A DNA stretch of 64,000 nt, from the NCBI GenBank assembly GCA_004299235.1, contig SCQL01000031.1:124001-188000 (forward strand), read 5' to 3'. Under the pieces are notes generated by a model. That model ran no database searches. It was not told the origin of the DNA and saw nothing but the letters and a program-made list of their open reading frames with translations. This stretch comes from a bacterium. Lineage in GTDB: Bacteria > Chloroflexota > Dormibacteria > Dormibacterales > Dormibacteraceae. Position 1 is the first letter of the stretch, and the number at the start of each line of letters is the position of its first letter. The position numbers and the translations under genes are program-made. Shown here one piece after another: positions 15,752 to 24,638 of this stretch.

Positions 15752-17125
15752 GTGGTCGTACTTCAGTTCATAGTCGACGAGATCCTGAGCAAGCCGGCCC
15801 TGCTGGTGGGGCTGATCGCCCTGATCGGTCTGCTCGCGCTGCTCAAGAGTCCAAGCGACATCCTGACCGGCTCCCTCAAGACAATCCTGGGCTTCATCAT
15901 CCTGATCGGAGGCGCGGGCATCCTGGTCGGCTCCCTGACTCCGCTGGGCAACATGATCCAGTCCGGCCTCCACCTGCATGGCGTGGTACCGACCAATGAA
16001 GCCATCGTCGCCCTGGCCCAGAAGGCGTTCGGCGCCGAGACGGCGGTGATCATGGCGGTTGGATTCCTCATCAATCTGGTCCTGGCGCGCGTCACCCCGG
16101 CCAAGTTCGTCTTCCTGACCGGTCACCACCTTTTCTACATGGCAACCCTGTTCGCGGTGGTGCTGGGTTCGGCGAACATCACCGGGCTCAACGAGGTGGT
16201 ACTCGGCTCGGTCATGCTCGGCACGATGGCGTTGGTCATGCCCGCGTTCACCTACCCGTTCATGCGGAAGCTGAACGGCGACGCCGGCTTCGCCCTCGGC
16301 CACTTCAACTCTCTCGGCTACATCGTTTCGGCTCTCGTCGGCAAGGTGGTCGGCAAGGGCAGCCGCAGCACCGAGGAGATCCACGTCCCGGAGAGGGTGA
16401 GCTTCCTGCGGGACAGCCTCGTGATGACGACGATCGTGATGATCGCCTTCTATCTCGTCTTCGCTTTGATCGCCGGACCTGGCGCTGTGGCCAAGGACGC
16501 CGGCACCGGCAACTATGTGATGTACGCCTTCACACAGGCCCTCACCTTCGGTGCGGGTGTGGCGGTGATCCTCCTCGGAGTCCGCATGGTTCTGGCCGAA
16601 ATCGTCCCGGCCTTCCAGGGCATCGCCGAAAGGTTCGTCCCCAGCGCGATGCCGGCCCTGGACTGTCCCACCACGTTTCCATACGCTCCCAACGCCGTCG
16701 TCATCGGGTTCATCAGCAGCCTGGTCGGCGGCCTGGTCGGGCTGCTGCTGGTCGGTCCCATCGGCCTGGCTCTGATCATCCCGGGGATGGTCCCGCATTT
16801 CTTCGACGGAGGCACCGCCGGAGTCTTCGGCAACTCGACCGGCGGACGGCGGGGCGCTGTGATCGGCTCTTTCGTCAACGGCCTGCTCATCACCTTCCTG
16901 CCCGCCCTGCTGCTCAGCTTCCTCGGCGGTCTTGGGCTGGCCAACACGACTTTCGGCGACTCCGACTTCGCCTGGGCCGGCATCGCGGTCGGCATCTTCG
17001 CCAAGACCGGGATCGTCGGCGCGTACGCCATGACGCTGGTCTTCTGCGCGGTTCTGGTTGCCGTCGCGAGCTGGATCTCCGTGCGCCAGCGCACTGGCAA
17101 GGAGACGATTGAAGTTGCAGCGTGA
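15752..17125 (+). CDS. PTS EIIC permease, UlaA family
   Basis: 457 aa integral membrane protein with about eleven hydrophobic segments. Family-like stretches include KTILGFIILIGGAGILVGSL, FLTGHHLFYMA and DCPTTFPYAPNAVVIGF. It forms the sugar channel and presents substrate for phosphorylation by EIIB. GTG 15752 follows AAGGAGG with nine bases of spacing. The UlaA family mainly carries L-ascorbate, but distant members may carry other sugars or sugar acids. Confidence 0.85.
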   Translation: MVVLQFIVDEILSKPALLVGLIALIGLLALLKSPSDILTGSLKTILGFIILIGGAGILVGSLTPLGNMIQSGLHLHGVVPTNEAIVALAQKAFGAETAVIMAVGFLINLVLARVTPAKFVFLTGHHLFYMATLFAVVLGSANITGLNEVVLGSVMLGTMALVMPAFTYPFMRKLNGDAGFALGHFNSLGYIVSALVGKVVGKGSRSTEEIHVPERVSFLRDSLVMTTIVMIAFYLVFALIAGPGAVAKDAGTGNYVMYAFTQALTFGAGVAVILLGVRMVLAEIVPAFQGIAERFVPSAMPALDCPTTFPYAPNAVVIGFISSLVGGLVGLLLVGPIGLALIIPGMVPHFFDGGTAGVFGNSTGGRRGAVIGSFVNGLLITFLPALLLSFLGGLGLANTTFGDSDFAWAGIAVGIFAKTGIVGAYAMTLVFCAVLVAVASWISVRQRTGKETIEVAA

Positions 17126-17654
17126 CCAGTCGCCGGCTGACCCAGAGGTTGCGGCCGCGTCCACGGAATCGACCGTGGAGCGGCCGGCGGCGGACGGACT
17201 GATGGATCTGCTCACTGAACGAACGATCCGGCTGCGCGCCCACGCGTCGACACCGAACGAAGTCATCGACGACGCCGCCAGCCTGCTCATCGCTGAAGGT
17301 GGAATCGAGGACCGCTATGTGAAGGCGATGAAGGCAAGCCTGGCCGTCAACGGCCCGTACATGGTGATCGTGCCCGGCGTGGTGCTGCTCCACGCCAGGC
17401 CGGGGGATGGCGCCGTCAAGCTCTGCATGAGCTTGATCACCCTCGATCCGGGCATCGCCTTCGGCAACCCCGACAACGATCCCGTGACGGTCGCCATCGC
17501 CTTCGCGGCCGCGGACAATCACAGCCACCTGAACGCCCTGGCCAGGCTGACCACCTTGCTCAGCAACGAAGCGGCGATGGCCGCCCTGCGTGAGGCCCAC
17601 ACGGTGGAACAGGCGCTGGCGGCCATAGCGGACGGCAGCCGGCCGGAAGCCTAG
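17109..17654 (+). CDS. PTS EIIA component, mannitol/fructose-Ula type
   Basis: 181 aa. A TTG at 17109, five bases after CAAGGAG, overlaps the permease gene by 17 bp; the domain itself begins near the Met of GLMDLLTERTIRLRA. The phospho-His lies in VVLLHARPGDG. It takes phosphate from HPr and passes it to the EIIB cysteine. The first 30 residues are poorly conserved and could be trimmed if ATG 17202 is used. Confidence 0.82.
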   Translation: MKLQRDQSPADPEVAAASTESTVERPAADGLMDLLTERTIRLRAHASTPNEVIDDAASLLIAEGGIEDRYVKAMKASLAVNGPYMVIVPGVVLLHARPGDGAVKLCMSLITLDPGIAFGNPDNDPVTVAIAFAAADNHSHLNALARLTTLLSNEAAMAALREAHTVEQALAAIADGSRPEA

Positions 17655-17678
17655 TGCCCCCGAGAAGGAGCTTCAAGC

Positions 17679-17939
17679 ATGCCACGAGCTAGGGTCACCA
17701 TCCAGCGAGGCGCCGGTCTCCATGCGAGACCGGCCGCCGAGTTCGTGAAGCTCGCCAATCGCTTCACGGCTTCGACCAAGGTGCGCTTGAACGGCCGTCA
17801 GGCCGACGCCAAGAGCATTCTCGGCATCCTCGGTCTCGGCGCCAACGGCGGTGCCGAGGTGGAGCTTGAAGTCGAAGGCGAGGATGCCGAACCGGCGTTG
17901 GCCGCGCTGCGGGACTTTCTGGAGACCCCCACCGAATGA
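17679..17939 (+). CDS. ptsH: Phosphocarrier protein HPr
   Basis: 86 aa, normal length. The active His is in RGAGLHARPAAEFV, and the regulatory-serine region is KSILGILGLGA, so Ser is present although no HPr kinase gene is seen here. GAGAAGGAG precedes the ATG. The stop overlaps the ptsI start by four bases (ATGA). Confidence 0.93.
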   Translation: MPRARVTIQRGAGLHARPAAEFVKLANRFTASTKVRLNGRQADAKSILGILGLGANGGAEVELEVEGEDAEPALAALRDFLETPTE

Positions 17940-19654
17940 GGGTGAGCACGAAACTGCGCGGCATCGCGGCCTCACCCGGAGTGGTGATCGGTCGGGCCGT
18001 GGTGATCGGAGCCTCGTCCTTGCGCGCCGGCTCGCATGCGGAATCCGGCAAGGCGGCGATCGAGCGCTGGTCCTCCGCCCGCGAAGAGGTGAAGGCGAGC
18101 CTGGAACAGCTCGTGCGGGCCGCCGAGCGAAACTCCCTGGTCCAGGAACAGGCGCTGTTGGAAGCCCAGCAGATGATGGTCATGGACCCGGGCCTGGAAG
18201 AGTCGGTACGGGCGATGGTGCTCGGCGGAACGTCAGCTGAGCGTGCCACGCACGACGCGATCGAGCGGTACGCGGTGGCGATGGACCGCTTCGAGGACGC
18301 GTACCTGCGCCAGCGCTCGTCGGACGTTCGCGAGATCGGCCAGGCCCTCCTCCGCGTGCTGGCCGGGCAGTCGCCGTTTCCGATCGCCAACCTCGCGCCG
18401 GGATCGGTGCTCTGCGCGGCCGAGCTCGGCGCGGCCAGCCTCCTGATGCTGGACCGGGCGGCATTGGCCGGCATCGCATTGGGATCTGGTGGGCCGACGT
18501 CACACGTTGCGATCCTGGCTCGTTCCTGGGGTGTACCCGCGGTTCTGGGCATCACCGGTCTCCTCGACACGGTCTCGGAAGGTGATCTGCTCGCGCTTGA
18601 CGGCGGGCGCGGCGAGCTCTGGGTCCAACCCTCAGCCGACGAGCAGGCCCGATTGGAGGCCAATGCGCAGAAGTACTCTCGGGACAAGGCGGAACTGACC
18701 GCGCTGCGCGACCGGCAGGCGGTCACGGTCGATGGCGTCCGCGTCGAGCTGCTGGCCAACATCGGAGGGCCTCAGGATGTCGTCGCCGCGCTCGAGGCCG
18801 GCGCGGAGGGCGTGGGCCTGTTTCGGACGGAGTTCCTGGTCACCGGGCGGCGAGCCGTGCCGTCGGAGCGGGAGCAGCGCGAGATCTACGGCCAGGTGCT
18901 CGAGGGCATGGAGGGACGCCCGGTCACGGTTCGCACCTTCGACATCGGCGGCGACAAGCAGGTCCCCGCACTCGACCTGAAACCGGAGCTGAATCCCTTC
19001 TTGGGGTACCGCGGGATCCGCATGGGCCTCGATCGGCCCGAGCTCCTCGCCACCCAGTTGCGAGCCCTGCTCACGGCTGCCGCGGGCGGGCCTCAGCTCA
19101 AGGTCATGCTGCCCATGATCTCGACGCTGGACGAGGTCCGGCAAGCCCGCGCGATCCTGGACCGGGCGCGCTCAGAACTCGGACCCGGGTCAGGTGATGG
19201 AGTCCTTCTGGGCGTCATGATCGAAATCCCGGCGGCCGCGCTGCTGGCGAGTCAGCTCGCCCGCGAGGTGCAGTTCTTCAGCATCGGGACCAATGATCTG
19301 ATTCAGTACACGATGGCCGCCGACCGTACGAACGATCGAGTCGCACGGCTGTATCAGCCCTTCCACCCCGCGGTGCTGCGCCTCATCGGCCAGGTCGCCG
19401 CCGCTGCCACCGGGGCCGGAATCCCGTGCGGGGTGTGCGGTGAGATGGCCGGCGATCCCAGAGCGACGGCGCTGCTCCTGGGACTTGGCATCCGTGAGCT
19501 GAGCATGAGCCCTGGATCCATCGCGGCGGTCAAGCGCCAGGTCTTGCGCATCCAGCTCGCGGACGCCCAGCGATTGGCCCAGGATGCCCTGGAAAAGGCG
19601 ACGACGCGCGAGGTCGAGGGCCTTGTGGATGCGTTCCTCGCCCGGCTTGCCTGA
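17936..19654 (+). CDS. ptsI: PTS enzyme I (PEP-protein phosphotransferase)
   Basis: 572 aa, full length. Phospho-His in GGPTSHVAILARSWG; PEP-binding elements NPFLGYRGIR and FSIGTNDLIQYTMAADR; active-site Cys in CGVCGEMAGD. It takes phosphate from PEP and loads HPr. Its place behind the sugar-specific components makes the operon a self-contained phosphate chain. Transcription probably ends at the hairpin 40 bp downstream. Confidence 0.94.
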   Translation: MRVSTKLRGIAASPGVVIGRAVVIGASSLRAGSHAESGKAAIERWSSAREEVKASLEQLVRAAERNSLVQEQALLEAQQMMVMDPGLEESVRAMVLGGTSAERATHDAIERYAVAMDRFEDAYLRQRSSDVREIGQALLRVLAGQSPFPIANLAPGSVLCAAELGAASLLMLDRAALAGIALGSGGPTSHVAILARSWGVPAVLGITGLLDTVSEGDLLALDGGRGELWVQPSADEQARLEANAQKYSRDKAELTALRDRQAVTVDGVRVELLANIGGPQDVVAALEAGAEGVGLFRTEFLVTGRRAVPSEREQREIYGQVLEGMEGRPVTVRTFDIGGDKQVPALDLKPELNPFLGYRGIRMGLDRPELLATQLRALLTAAAGGPQLKVMLPMISTLDEVRQARAILDRARSELGPGSGDGVLLGVMIEIPAAALLASQLAREVQFFSIGTNDLIQYTMAADRTNDRVARLYQPFHPAVLRLIGQVAAAATGAGIPCGVCGEMAGDPRATALLLGLGIRELSMSPGSIAAVKRQVLRIQLADAQRLAQDALEKATTREVEGLVDAFLARLA

Positions 19655-19693
19655 CCGCCGCTGTCTCCTGCCGAGCCCGCGCCCCGACCCTCG

Positions 19694-19716
19694 CCCTCTC
19701 CCCTGAGGGGAGAGGG
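19694..19716. terminator. Bidirectional hairpin between ptsI and gap
   Basis: CCCTCTCCCC, loop TGA, GGGGAGAGGG: a perfect 10-bp stem in the 108 bp between convergent genes. No U-run, but position and strength fit termination from both sides. Confidence 0.7.
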
Positions 19717-19762
19717 AATGGCTGTGGTCTCGTCTCTCGCCTACTCGACGAGGTAGAGCCGT

Positions 19763-20821
19763 CTACTGAGCGGAGCGAGCTTGCTTTGGCGCCGGCTCAG
19801 CCAGGCCATCGACCGCCAGGCGCCGGCCGACATAGGCGGCCAGGTCGACCAGACGGCTGGCGTAGCCCCATTCGTTGTCGTACCAGGCGAGGACCTTCGC
19901 CTGCTTGTCCCCGGCGACCATGGTCGATGACGCGTCGACGATCGCCGAATGAGGGTTGCCTTCGAAATCCACCGAGACAAGGGGAGCGTCGGCAACCGCC
20001 AGGATCTCCTTGAGCGGTCCGGCGGCGGCCGCGCGGAACGCGCTGTTGATCGCCTCGGCGGTGACCGCGGCCTTGGTCACCACGGTCAGATCGACGATCG
20101 ACACCGACGGCACCGGCACGCGCAGCGCCATCCCCTGGAACCTGCCCGCCAACTCGGGTATCACCTTGGCCAGCGACCGGACCGCACCGGACGTCGTCGG
20201 AATGATCGAAAGCGTGGCCGCACGCGCTCGCCGCAGGTCTTTGTGGGGCGCGTCGAGCAGCCGCTGGCTGTTGGTGAAGGCATGGACCGTGGTCATGACC
20301 CCGCTCTCGACCCCGAACCGGTCGTGGAGCACCTTCACCACCGGAACCAGGCAGTTGGTGGTGCAAGACGCGTTGCTGATGACATGGTGGCGATCGGGCT
20401 CGTACCGGCTTTCATTGACGCCCAGGACGATCGTCATGTCTTCGTTGGTCGCCCCGGCCGAGATGATCACCTTGCGGGCGCCGCCCGGATCGATGTGCGC
20501 CCGCGCCTTGGTCGCATCGGTGAACTTCCCGGTGCAGTCGAGCACCACGTCCACCTTGAGGTCACCCCAGGGGATCTTCCCCGGCTCCTTCTCGCCAAAG
20601 ACCCGGATCCGCCGTTCTCCGACGACCAGCGACTCGCCATCAACGTTGACGGCCTCCGGGTAGGTGCCGAGGATGGAGTCATACCTCAGGAGGTAGGCCA
20701 GGGTCGCGACGTCGGTGATGTCGTTCGCCGCCACGACCTCGAGATCCGGCTGGCGGACGGCGGCTCGAAACGCGTTTCGGCCTATGCGGCCCAGACCGTT
20801 GATGCCGACGCGAATGCTCAT
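19763..20821 (-). CDS. gap: Glyceraldehyde-3-phosphate dehydrogenase
   Basis: 352 aa. NAD-binding GINGLGRIGRNAF at the start, catalytic Cys in SNASCTTNCLVPV, and the C-terminal WYDNEWGYASRLVDL are all present. It oxidises glyceraldehyde 3-phosphate to 1,3-bisphosphoglycerate. ATG 20821 has GGGGAGG upstream; upstream codons in frame lack this. The last 15 residues form a variable tail. No pgk or tpi gene is adjacent. Confidence 0.95.
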   Translation of the reverse strand: MSIRVGINGLGRIGRNAFRAAVRQPDLEVVAANDITDVATLAYLLRYDSILGTYPEAVNVDGESLVVGERRIRVFGEKEPGKIPWGDLKVDVVLDCTGKFTDATKARAHIDPGGARKVIISAGATNEDMTIVLGVNESRYEPDRHHVISNASCTTNCLVPVVKVLHDRFGVESGVMTTVHAFTNSQRLLDAPHKDLRRARAATLSIIPTTSGAVRSLAKVIPELAGRFQGMALRVPVPSVSIVDLTVVTKAAVTAEAINSAFRAAAAGPLKEILAVADAPLVSVDFEGNPHSAIVDASSTMVAGDKQAKVLAWYDNEWGYASRLVDLAAYVGRRLAVDGLAEPAPKQARSAQ

Positions 20822-20960
20822 GACAAGGACCTCCCCATTAGACAAAGCCGTGGAATCGAGGCTTGGTCTCATCTTCTGGCATGGATTCCCGTCAAGTCGT
20901 GGTCCAAATGAGGCAGCGCACCCTGCCGCAGCGTCTGGCGGGGCGTCCGCGAAAGTTCTG

Positions 20961-21683
20961 CTAGCGGACCCGGCCCTCACGCTGGCGGACCACTCTTGCG
21001 AACGCGGCAAACACCGCATCGGAATGCCTCTGCTGGTGGGTGAGATAGTGGTCGGCCTCACTCAGCAGGGCGTCACGCGACGTCCCCCACATCGCCTGGA
21101 GGCGCGGCCCGGCCGCGTCGAGCCAGGCATGCAACAGGTCATCGTCCACCTCGATGTGGAACTGGACACCCCAGGCGCAGGCGCCGACGCGAAACGCTTG
21201 ATGCGGCAGGTCGTGCGAAGTCATCAGCAGTTCGGCCGCGGCGGGGAGCGTGAACGTATCCTCGTGCCACCGCAACACCCGATCCACGTTGCAGTAGGTG
21301 CGGAAGAGCGGGTCAGACGCGGCGGCGGGCAATTTCATCACGGAGCGGAAGCCCAACGTCCGGTGCGGTGCTCGGAATACGTCGGCCCCGGCAGCGGCGG
21401 CCAGCAGTTGAGCGCCCAGGCAGATGCCCAGCACAGGCAGCGAGTGGTGCAGCGCATCTCGAATCGTCGCCAGCTCGGTATTCAGGAAGGGAAACCGGTC
21501 GATATCCGGCACGCCCATGGAGCCGCCCAGGACCACGAGAGCCGAGGCCTCTTCGAGCGGCGGAACCTCTTGCCCCGACCACACATCTATATATGTGGCG
21601 TCGAGCTCCGACCATGAAAACGACGCATCACCCGCCCCCAGGGTGTCCGGCTGCTCGTGACGCAGGCAGAAGACCGGCTTCAC
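20961..21683 (-). CDS. Class I glutamine amidotransferase-like protein
   Basis: 240 aa. Nucleophile Cys in VLGICLGAQLLA and the His-Glu pair in WGVQFHIEVD form a GATase-1 triad. It resembles stand-alone GMP-synthase-like amidotransferases, which often act on gamma-glutamyl compounds. It sits among nitrogen-compound catabolic genes (amidase, RidA), so hydrolysis of a gamma-glutamyl intermediate is possible. Substrate unknown. Confidence 0.82.
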   Translation of the reverse strand: MKPVFCLRHEQPDTLGAGDASFSWSELDATYIDVWSGQEVPPLEEASALVVLGGSMGVPDIDRFPFLNTELATIRDALHHSLPVLGICLGAQLLAAAAGADVFRAPHRTLGFRSVMKLPAAASDPLFRTYCNVDRVLRWHEDTFTLPAAAELLMTSHDLPHQAFRVGACAWGVQFHIEVDDDLLHAWLDAAGPRLQAMWGTSRDALLSEADHYLTHQQRHSDAVFAAFARVVRQREGRVR

Positions 21684-21704
21684 GGTGCGCTCGAGATCGA
21701 CGGT

Positions 21705-21851
21705 TCAGTCAAGCCTCGGCGGCTCCTCTGAGCGGGCGGTGTCGACACGTGCCGCGAAAGCTCGCACCATTTCGTCAAACAGCCGCCTCCCTTTTTCCTG
21801 GGTCGCCCGGCTCGGGGCGCCGGTGAGGCCGTTACGGCGGGCATGGGTCAC
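21705..21851 (-). pseudogene. Possible creatininase C-terminal remnant
   Basis: A 48-residue frame begins at GTG 21851, overlapping the amidase stop. GLTGAPSRATQEKGRRLFDE resembles the C-terminal 'GvxGdPtlATaekGrrll' segment of creatininase-family amidohydrolases (recollection). The metal-binding core is missing from the surrounding DNA. It is either a decayed creatininase end or a small coupled gene of unknown role. Confidence 0.35.
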
Positions 21852-23287
21852 GAGGCGGACGCGAATTCGGGCCGGCGCTGTGCCCACGGACGAACCCGCT
21901 CGAGAGCCGCAGCCACCCTGAAAACCGAGACATCGTCATAGGTCCGGCCGACGATCTGCAGGCCGGTGGGAAGCCGGCTCGACGACGTACCCGAGGGCAC
22001 GCTGATGACCGGGCAGCGGCTGCAGATGTTGAAGGGCACGGTCATCATCGTCTCCAGGATTTCTGGAATCTCGCGGCCGTTGACGCTGGGCCCGTGGCCG
22101 ATATAGTCATCGCCGGCGACAAAGGCCTGCGCTGAAAGCGTCGGGCAGATGAGGGCTTGGTAGCGGTCCAGCACGCCGGCCAGCCCCGAGTGGATCCGGG
22201 CTTCCTTCTCCAAGCCCTCGACGAGCTCTTCCTTCTTGACCCCCGCGGCCCGCTCGGCGAAGCCGATCGCGTAATCGGTCATCAGGTCGCGGTGCGCGGC
22301 CACCTCCCTGTCCACGTAGGGTCCGAAGATGACCCCGTAGTGGATCCGCGCGGCGTCGATGATGTCCGCCATCGTCCAGCCCAGGTTGACCTCTTCAACC
22401 ACAGCTCCCGCCTCTCGCAGCGCCTCGGCGGCGGCCAAGGTGTTGGCGGCAACGTCAGCGTCGACCGTGTACGAGTCGAGATCGACCGAGAGGGCGATGC
22501 GCCAGCCTTCGATGCCTTGCAGAGTCGGCGGTACTCGCACTTTCGGCCGGAGCGAAACCGGGTCCGAACCATGAGGGCCGGCGATGGTGTTTTCCAGCAG
22601 GGCGCAATCCGCGACCGTGCGAGCGAGTGGACCTTCGTGGGAGTAGTGATCCAGGTTGAACGGCGGCAACGCCGGCACCCGACCATACGGGGGTTTGAAT
22701 CCGACGACCCCACAGAACGCCGCCGGCATTCTGACGGAGCCTCCGATATCCGTCCCGTTGGCCAGCGTCGTCGCCCCCGTCGCCAGGGCTACGGCAGCAC
22801 CACCCGACGAGCCCCCCGGACTGTAGTTGAGATTCCATGGGTTTCTGGTCACGCCCCAGAGGCGTGAGTGCGTGAACGGCACGCAGGTGAATTCCGGCGA
22901 AGTGGTGCGCGCGTGAATGATGCCCCCGGCGCGCAGAATCCGTTCCACCAAAGCGGCGCTTTGCTGTTCGAGCGGAGCCGAGGCGTAGATGAGGGACCCA
23001 TTTGTGGTCCGCTGTCCCTTGACCGGCGTCACTTCCTTGATGGCGACGGTGATCCCTTCCAGGGCGCGCGGTCGAGGGCCGCGACCGCCATATCGCGCTT
23101 CGGCGGCTCGCGCTGCCACGAGAGCGCGCTCGTAGAAGGTTTCGCTGAACGCATTGACTCGAGGTTCAACCTCTTCGGCTCGCGAGATGATGGCCGCCGT
23201 CACTTCCACGGGTGACAGCTCCCGGCTGCGGAACAGCCGAAGCGAGTCAGCGGCCGACAGGTAATGCAGTTCGTCCATGAACGTCAA
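21848..23287 (-). CDS. Amidase, amidase-signature family
   Basis: 479 aa. The Ser-cisSer-Lys triad is visible: Lys in TVAIKEVTPV, cis-Ser in SPGGSSGGAAVA, and nucleophile Ser in TDIGGSVRMPAAF. It hydrolyses a carboxamide to acid and ammonia; specificity in this family cannot be read from sequence (it may also be GatA-like, but no gatB/gatC is near). Thirteen bp separate it from the upstream M24 gene, so they share an mRNA. Confidence 0.88.
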   Translation of the reverse strand: MTFMDELHYLSAADSLRLFRSRELSPVEVTAAIISRAEEVEPRVNAFSETFYERALVAARAAEARYGGRGPRPRALEGITVAIKEVTPVKGQRTTNGSLIYASAPLEQQSAALVERILRAGGIIHARTTSPEFTCVPFTHSRLWGVTRNPWNLNYSPGGSSGGAAVALATGATTLANGTDIGGSVRMPAAFCGVVGFKPPYGRVPALPPFNLDHYSHEGPLARTVADCALLENTIAGPHGSDPVSLRPKVRVPPTLQGIEGWRIALSVDLDSYTVDADVAANTLAAAEALREAGAVVEEVNLGWTMADIIDAARIHYGVIFGPYVDREVAAHRDLMTDYAIGFAERAAGVKKEELVEGLEKEARIHSGLAGVLDRYQALICPTLSAQAFVAGDDYIGHGPSVNGREIPEILETMMTVPFNICSRCPVISVPSGTSSSRLPTGLQIVGRTYDDVSVFRVAAALERVRPWAQRRPEFASAS

Positions 23288-23300
23288 CCTCGCTCAGCCG

Positions 23301-24530
23301 CTACCAGAAGATCATCGGGGTCGTGGTGAGATGTTCGACCCCGCCCGGTTGCAGGATGACGACGTGCTCGGTGGTGGCCGTGCCCACCCCCGGCTTTTGA
23401 ATGAAGAACTCCACGGTGCAGACCTGGCCGGCGTGAAACGGCTCCTCGACGCGCCACCCCACCCGCCTGGCTTCTGAAATATTGCCGAACGCCGGGATCA
23501 TCGGCGGCAGCCAGTAGGTGCTGAGGCTGTGTCCATACAGCTCCCAGGTGCTGGCGGAGCGCACGTCGTCGGCGTAACCGAAATCCTGGATCAGACGGTC
23601 ACCGACCGCCCCCAGCTCCTTGCCCGTGATGCCCGGCCGGAGGGCGCCGACGACCCCGTTCACGATGGCCACGCAATCCTCGATCAGCTTCTTCTGCTCG
23701 GCGTTGGGCTTGCCGCCGCAGACAGCGGTCCGGCCAGGGTCGATCCAATAACCGCCGAAGATGGGGCCGTAGACGAACCCGCGCACGATGTCCCCCGGCT
23801 CGGGGGCATCCATCGAATAGCCGTAGAGCGGATTGTTCAAAAATGCGTGCTCGCTCTTGGCGCCGTGGTGGCACATCACGCGCTGAAACCCGCCCCCGGC
23901 GCTGATGATGATCGACGCCGCCTTGGCTGCCGCGTCACACTCGCGCTCACCCTTGATCAGGGACTCCATCAATGTGGTGAGAGCTCTGGAAGAGATTTCA
24001 CCGACCGTTCGGAAGACGTCCAGCTCGCGCGGGCTCTTATGGGACTGGAGCTCGTAGAGGAGCGCGTTCTCGGGCACCCACTCGATGGCGGGGGTGGCCG
24101 CGATCAGGTAGCGGTAGAGCTCCACAGGCAGGACAGCCTCGCCCTGGTTGGCGACGGGACCCTCGATGCCGAGCTCCTTCAGCCGGTTGGCCAGTCCGAT
24201 TGCCAGGTTCGAGTCATGGCCGAAGACTTGCCCGCATGCGATCTCATCCCGGTCGAGCACCGAGACCGGCTCCGCGGTGTGGAGCTCCGGCTCCGCACCG
24301 ACGCGCACGATCAGTGCCGCCAGGCCTCTGCCGACCACCGCGGCGCCGCCGTAGTTGGGCTCCAAACCGGAGGCAAGAGAGGCGTAGTTGGTCAGGTAAT
24401 AGACGTCGCCGGCACCGTCGTAGCTGCCGCCGGTGCGCTGCCAGAAGACCGCCGTCGAGTAGCCGCGCTTCTTGAGCTGGGCTTGAAGAAGGGCCCAGCG
24501 GTTTTCATATTCATCACGTGGAAAGATCAA
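23301..24530 (-). CDS. M24-family protein with one metal-ligand Asp missing
   Basis: 409 aa: creatinase-like N-terminal domain (about 1-165), then the pita-bread fold. Compared with the five ligands of aminopeptidase P, the second Asp (YWIDPGRT), the His (LYGHSLS) and both Glu (CTVEFFI; TTEHVVI) can be placed, but the first Asp, eleven residues before the second, is Val in FVYGPIFGG. Creatinases have this fold and lack metal, so it may be a C-N hydrolase rather than a peptidase. It lies with an amidase, RidA and a creatininase-like remnant, which favours degradation of a guanidino or ureido compound. Confidence 0.78.
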   Translation of the reverse strand: MIFPRDEYENRWALLQAQLKKRGYSTAVFWQRTGGSYDGAGDVYYLTNYASLASGLEPNYGGAAVVGRGLAALIVRVGAEPELHTAEPVSVLDRDEIACGQVFGHDSNLAIGLANRLKELGIEGPVANQGEAVLPVELYRYLIAATPAIEWVPENALLYELQSHKSPRELDVFRTVGEISSRALTTLMESLIKGERECDAAAKAASIIISAGGGFQRVMCHHGAKSEHAFLNNPLYGYSMDAPEPGDIVRGFVYGPIFGGYWIDPGRTAVCGGKPNAEQKKLIEDCVAIVNGVVGALRPGITGKELGAVGDRLIQDFGYADDVRSASTWELYGHSLSTYWLPPMIPAFGNISEARRVGWRVEEPFHAGQVCTVEFFIQKPGVGTATTEHVVILQPGGVEHLTTTPMIFW

Positions 24531-24638
24531 GCCGAAACCTCCTAACGCGCATTCCGAAACTCAACTGAGAACGGAACCGCCGGCGACGCGATCCGCGTGC
24601 TGGCTCACGGCGATTCCGAACGCGGCGGTCTTTGCCGG

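Noticed and set aside
15734-17290. A 518-residue open frame on the minus strand
   Set aside because: It is the antisense of the PTS permease and EIIA; its sequence is a low-complexity run of Asp, Gln, Gly, His and Arg with no start site, as expected from GC-rich codon bias.
19694-19716. An attachment site or IS end
   Set aside because: The inverted repeat lies between two convergent gene ends with no mobile gene nearby, so a terminator is the simpler reading.
19949-20911. A 320-residue open frame on the plus strand
   Set aside because: It covers gap in antisense; gap is certain from its catalytic motif.
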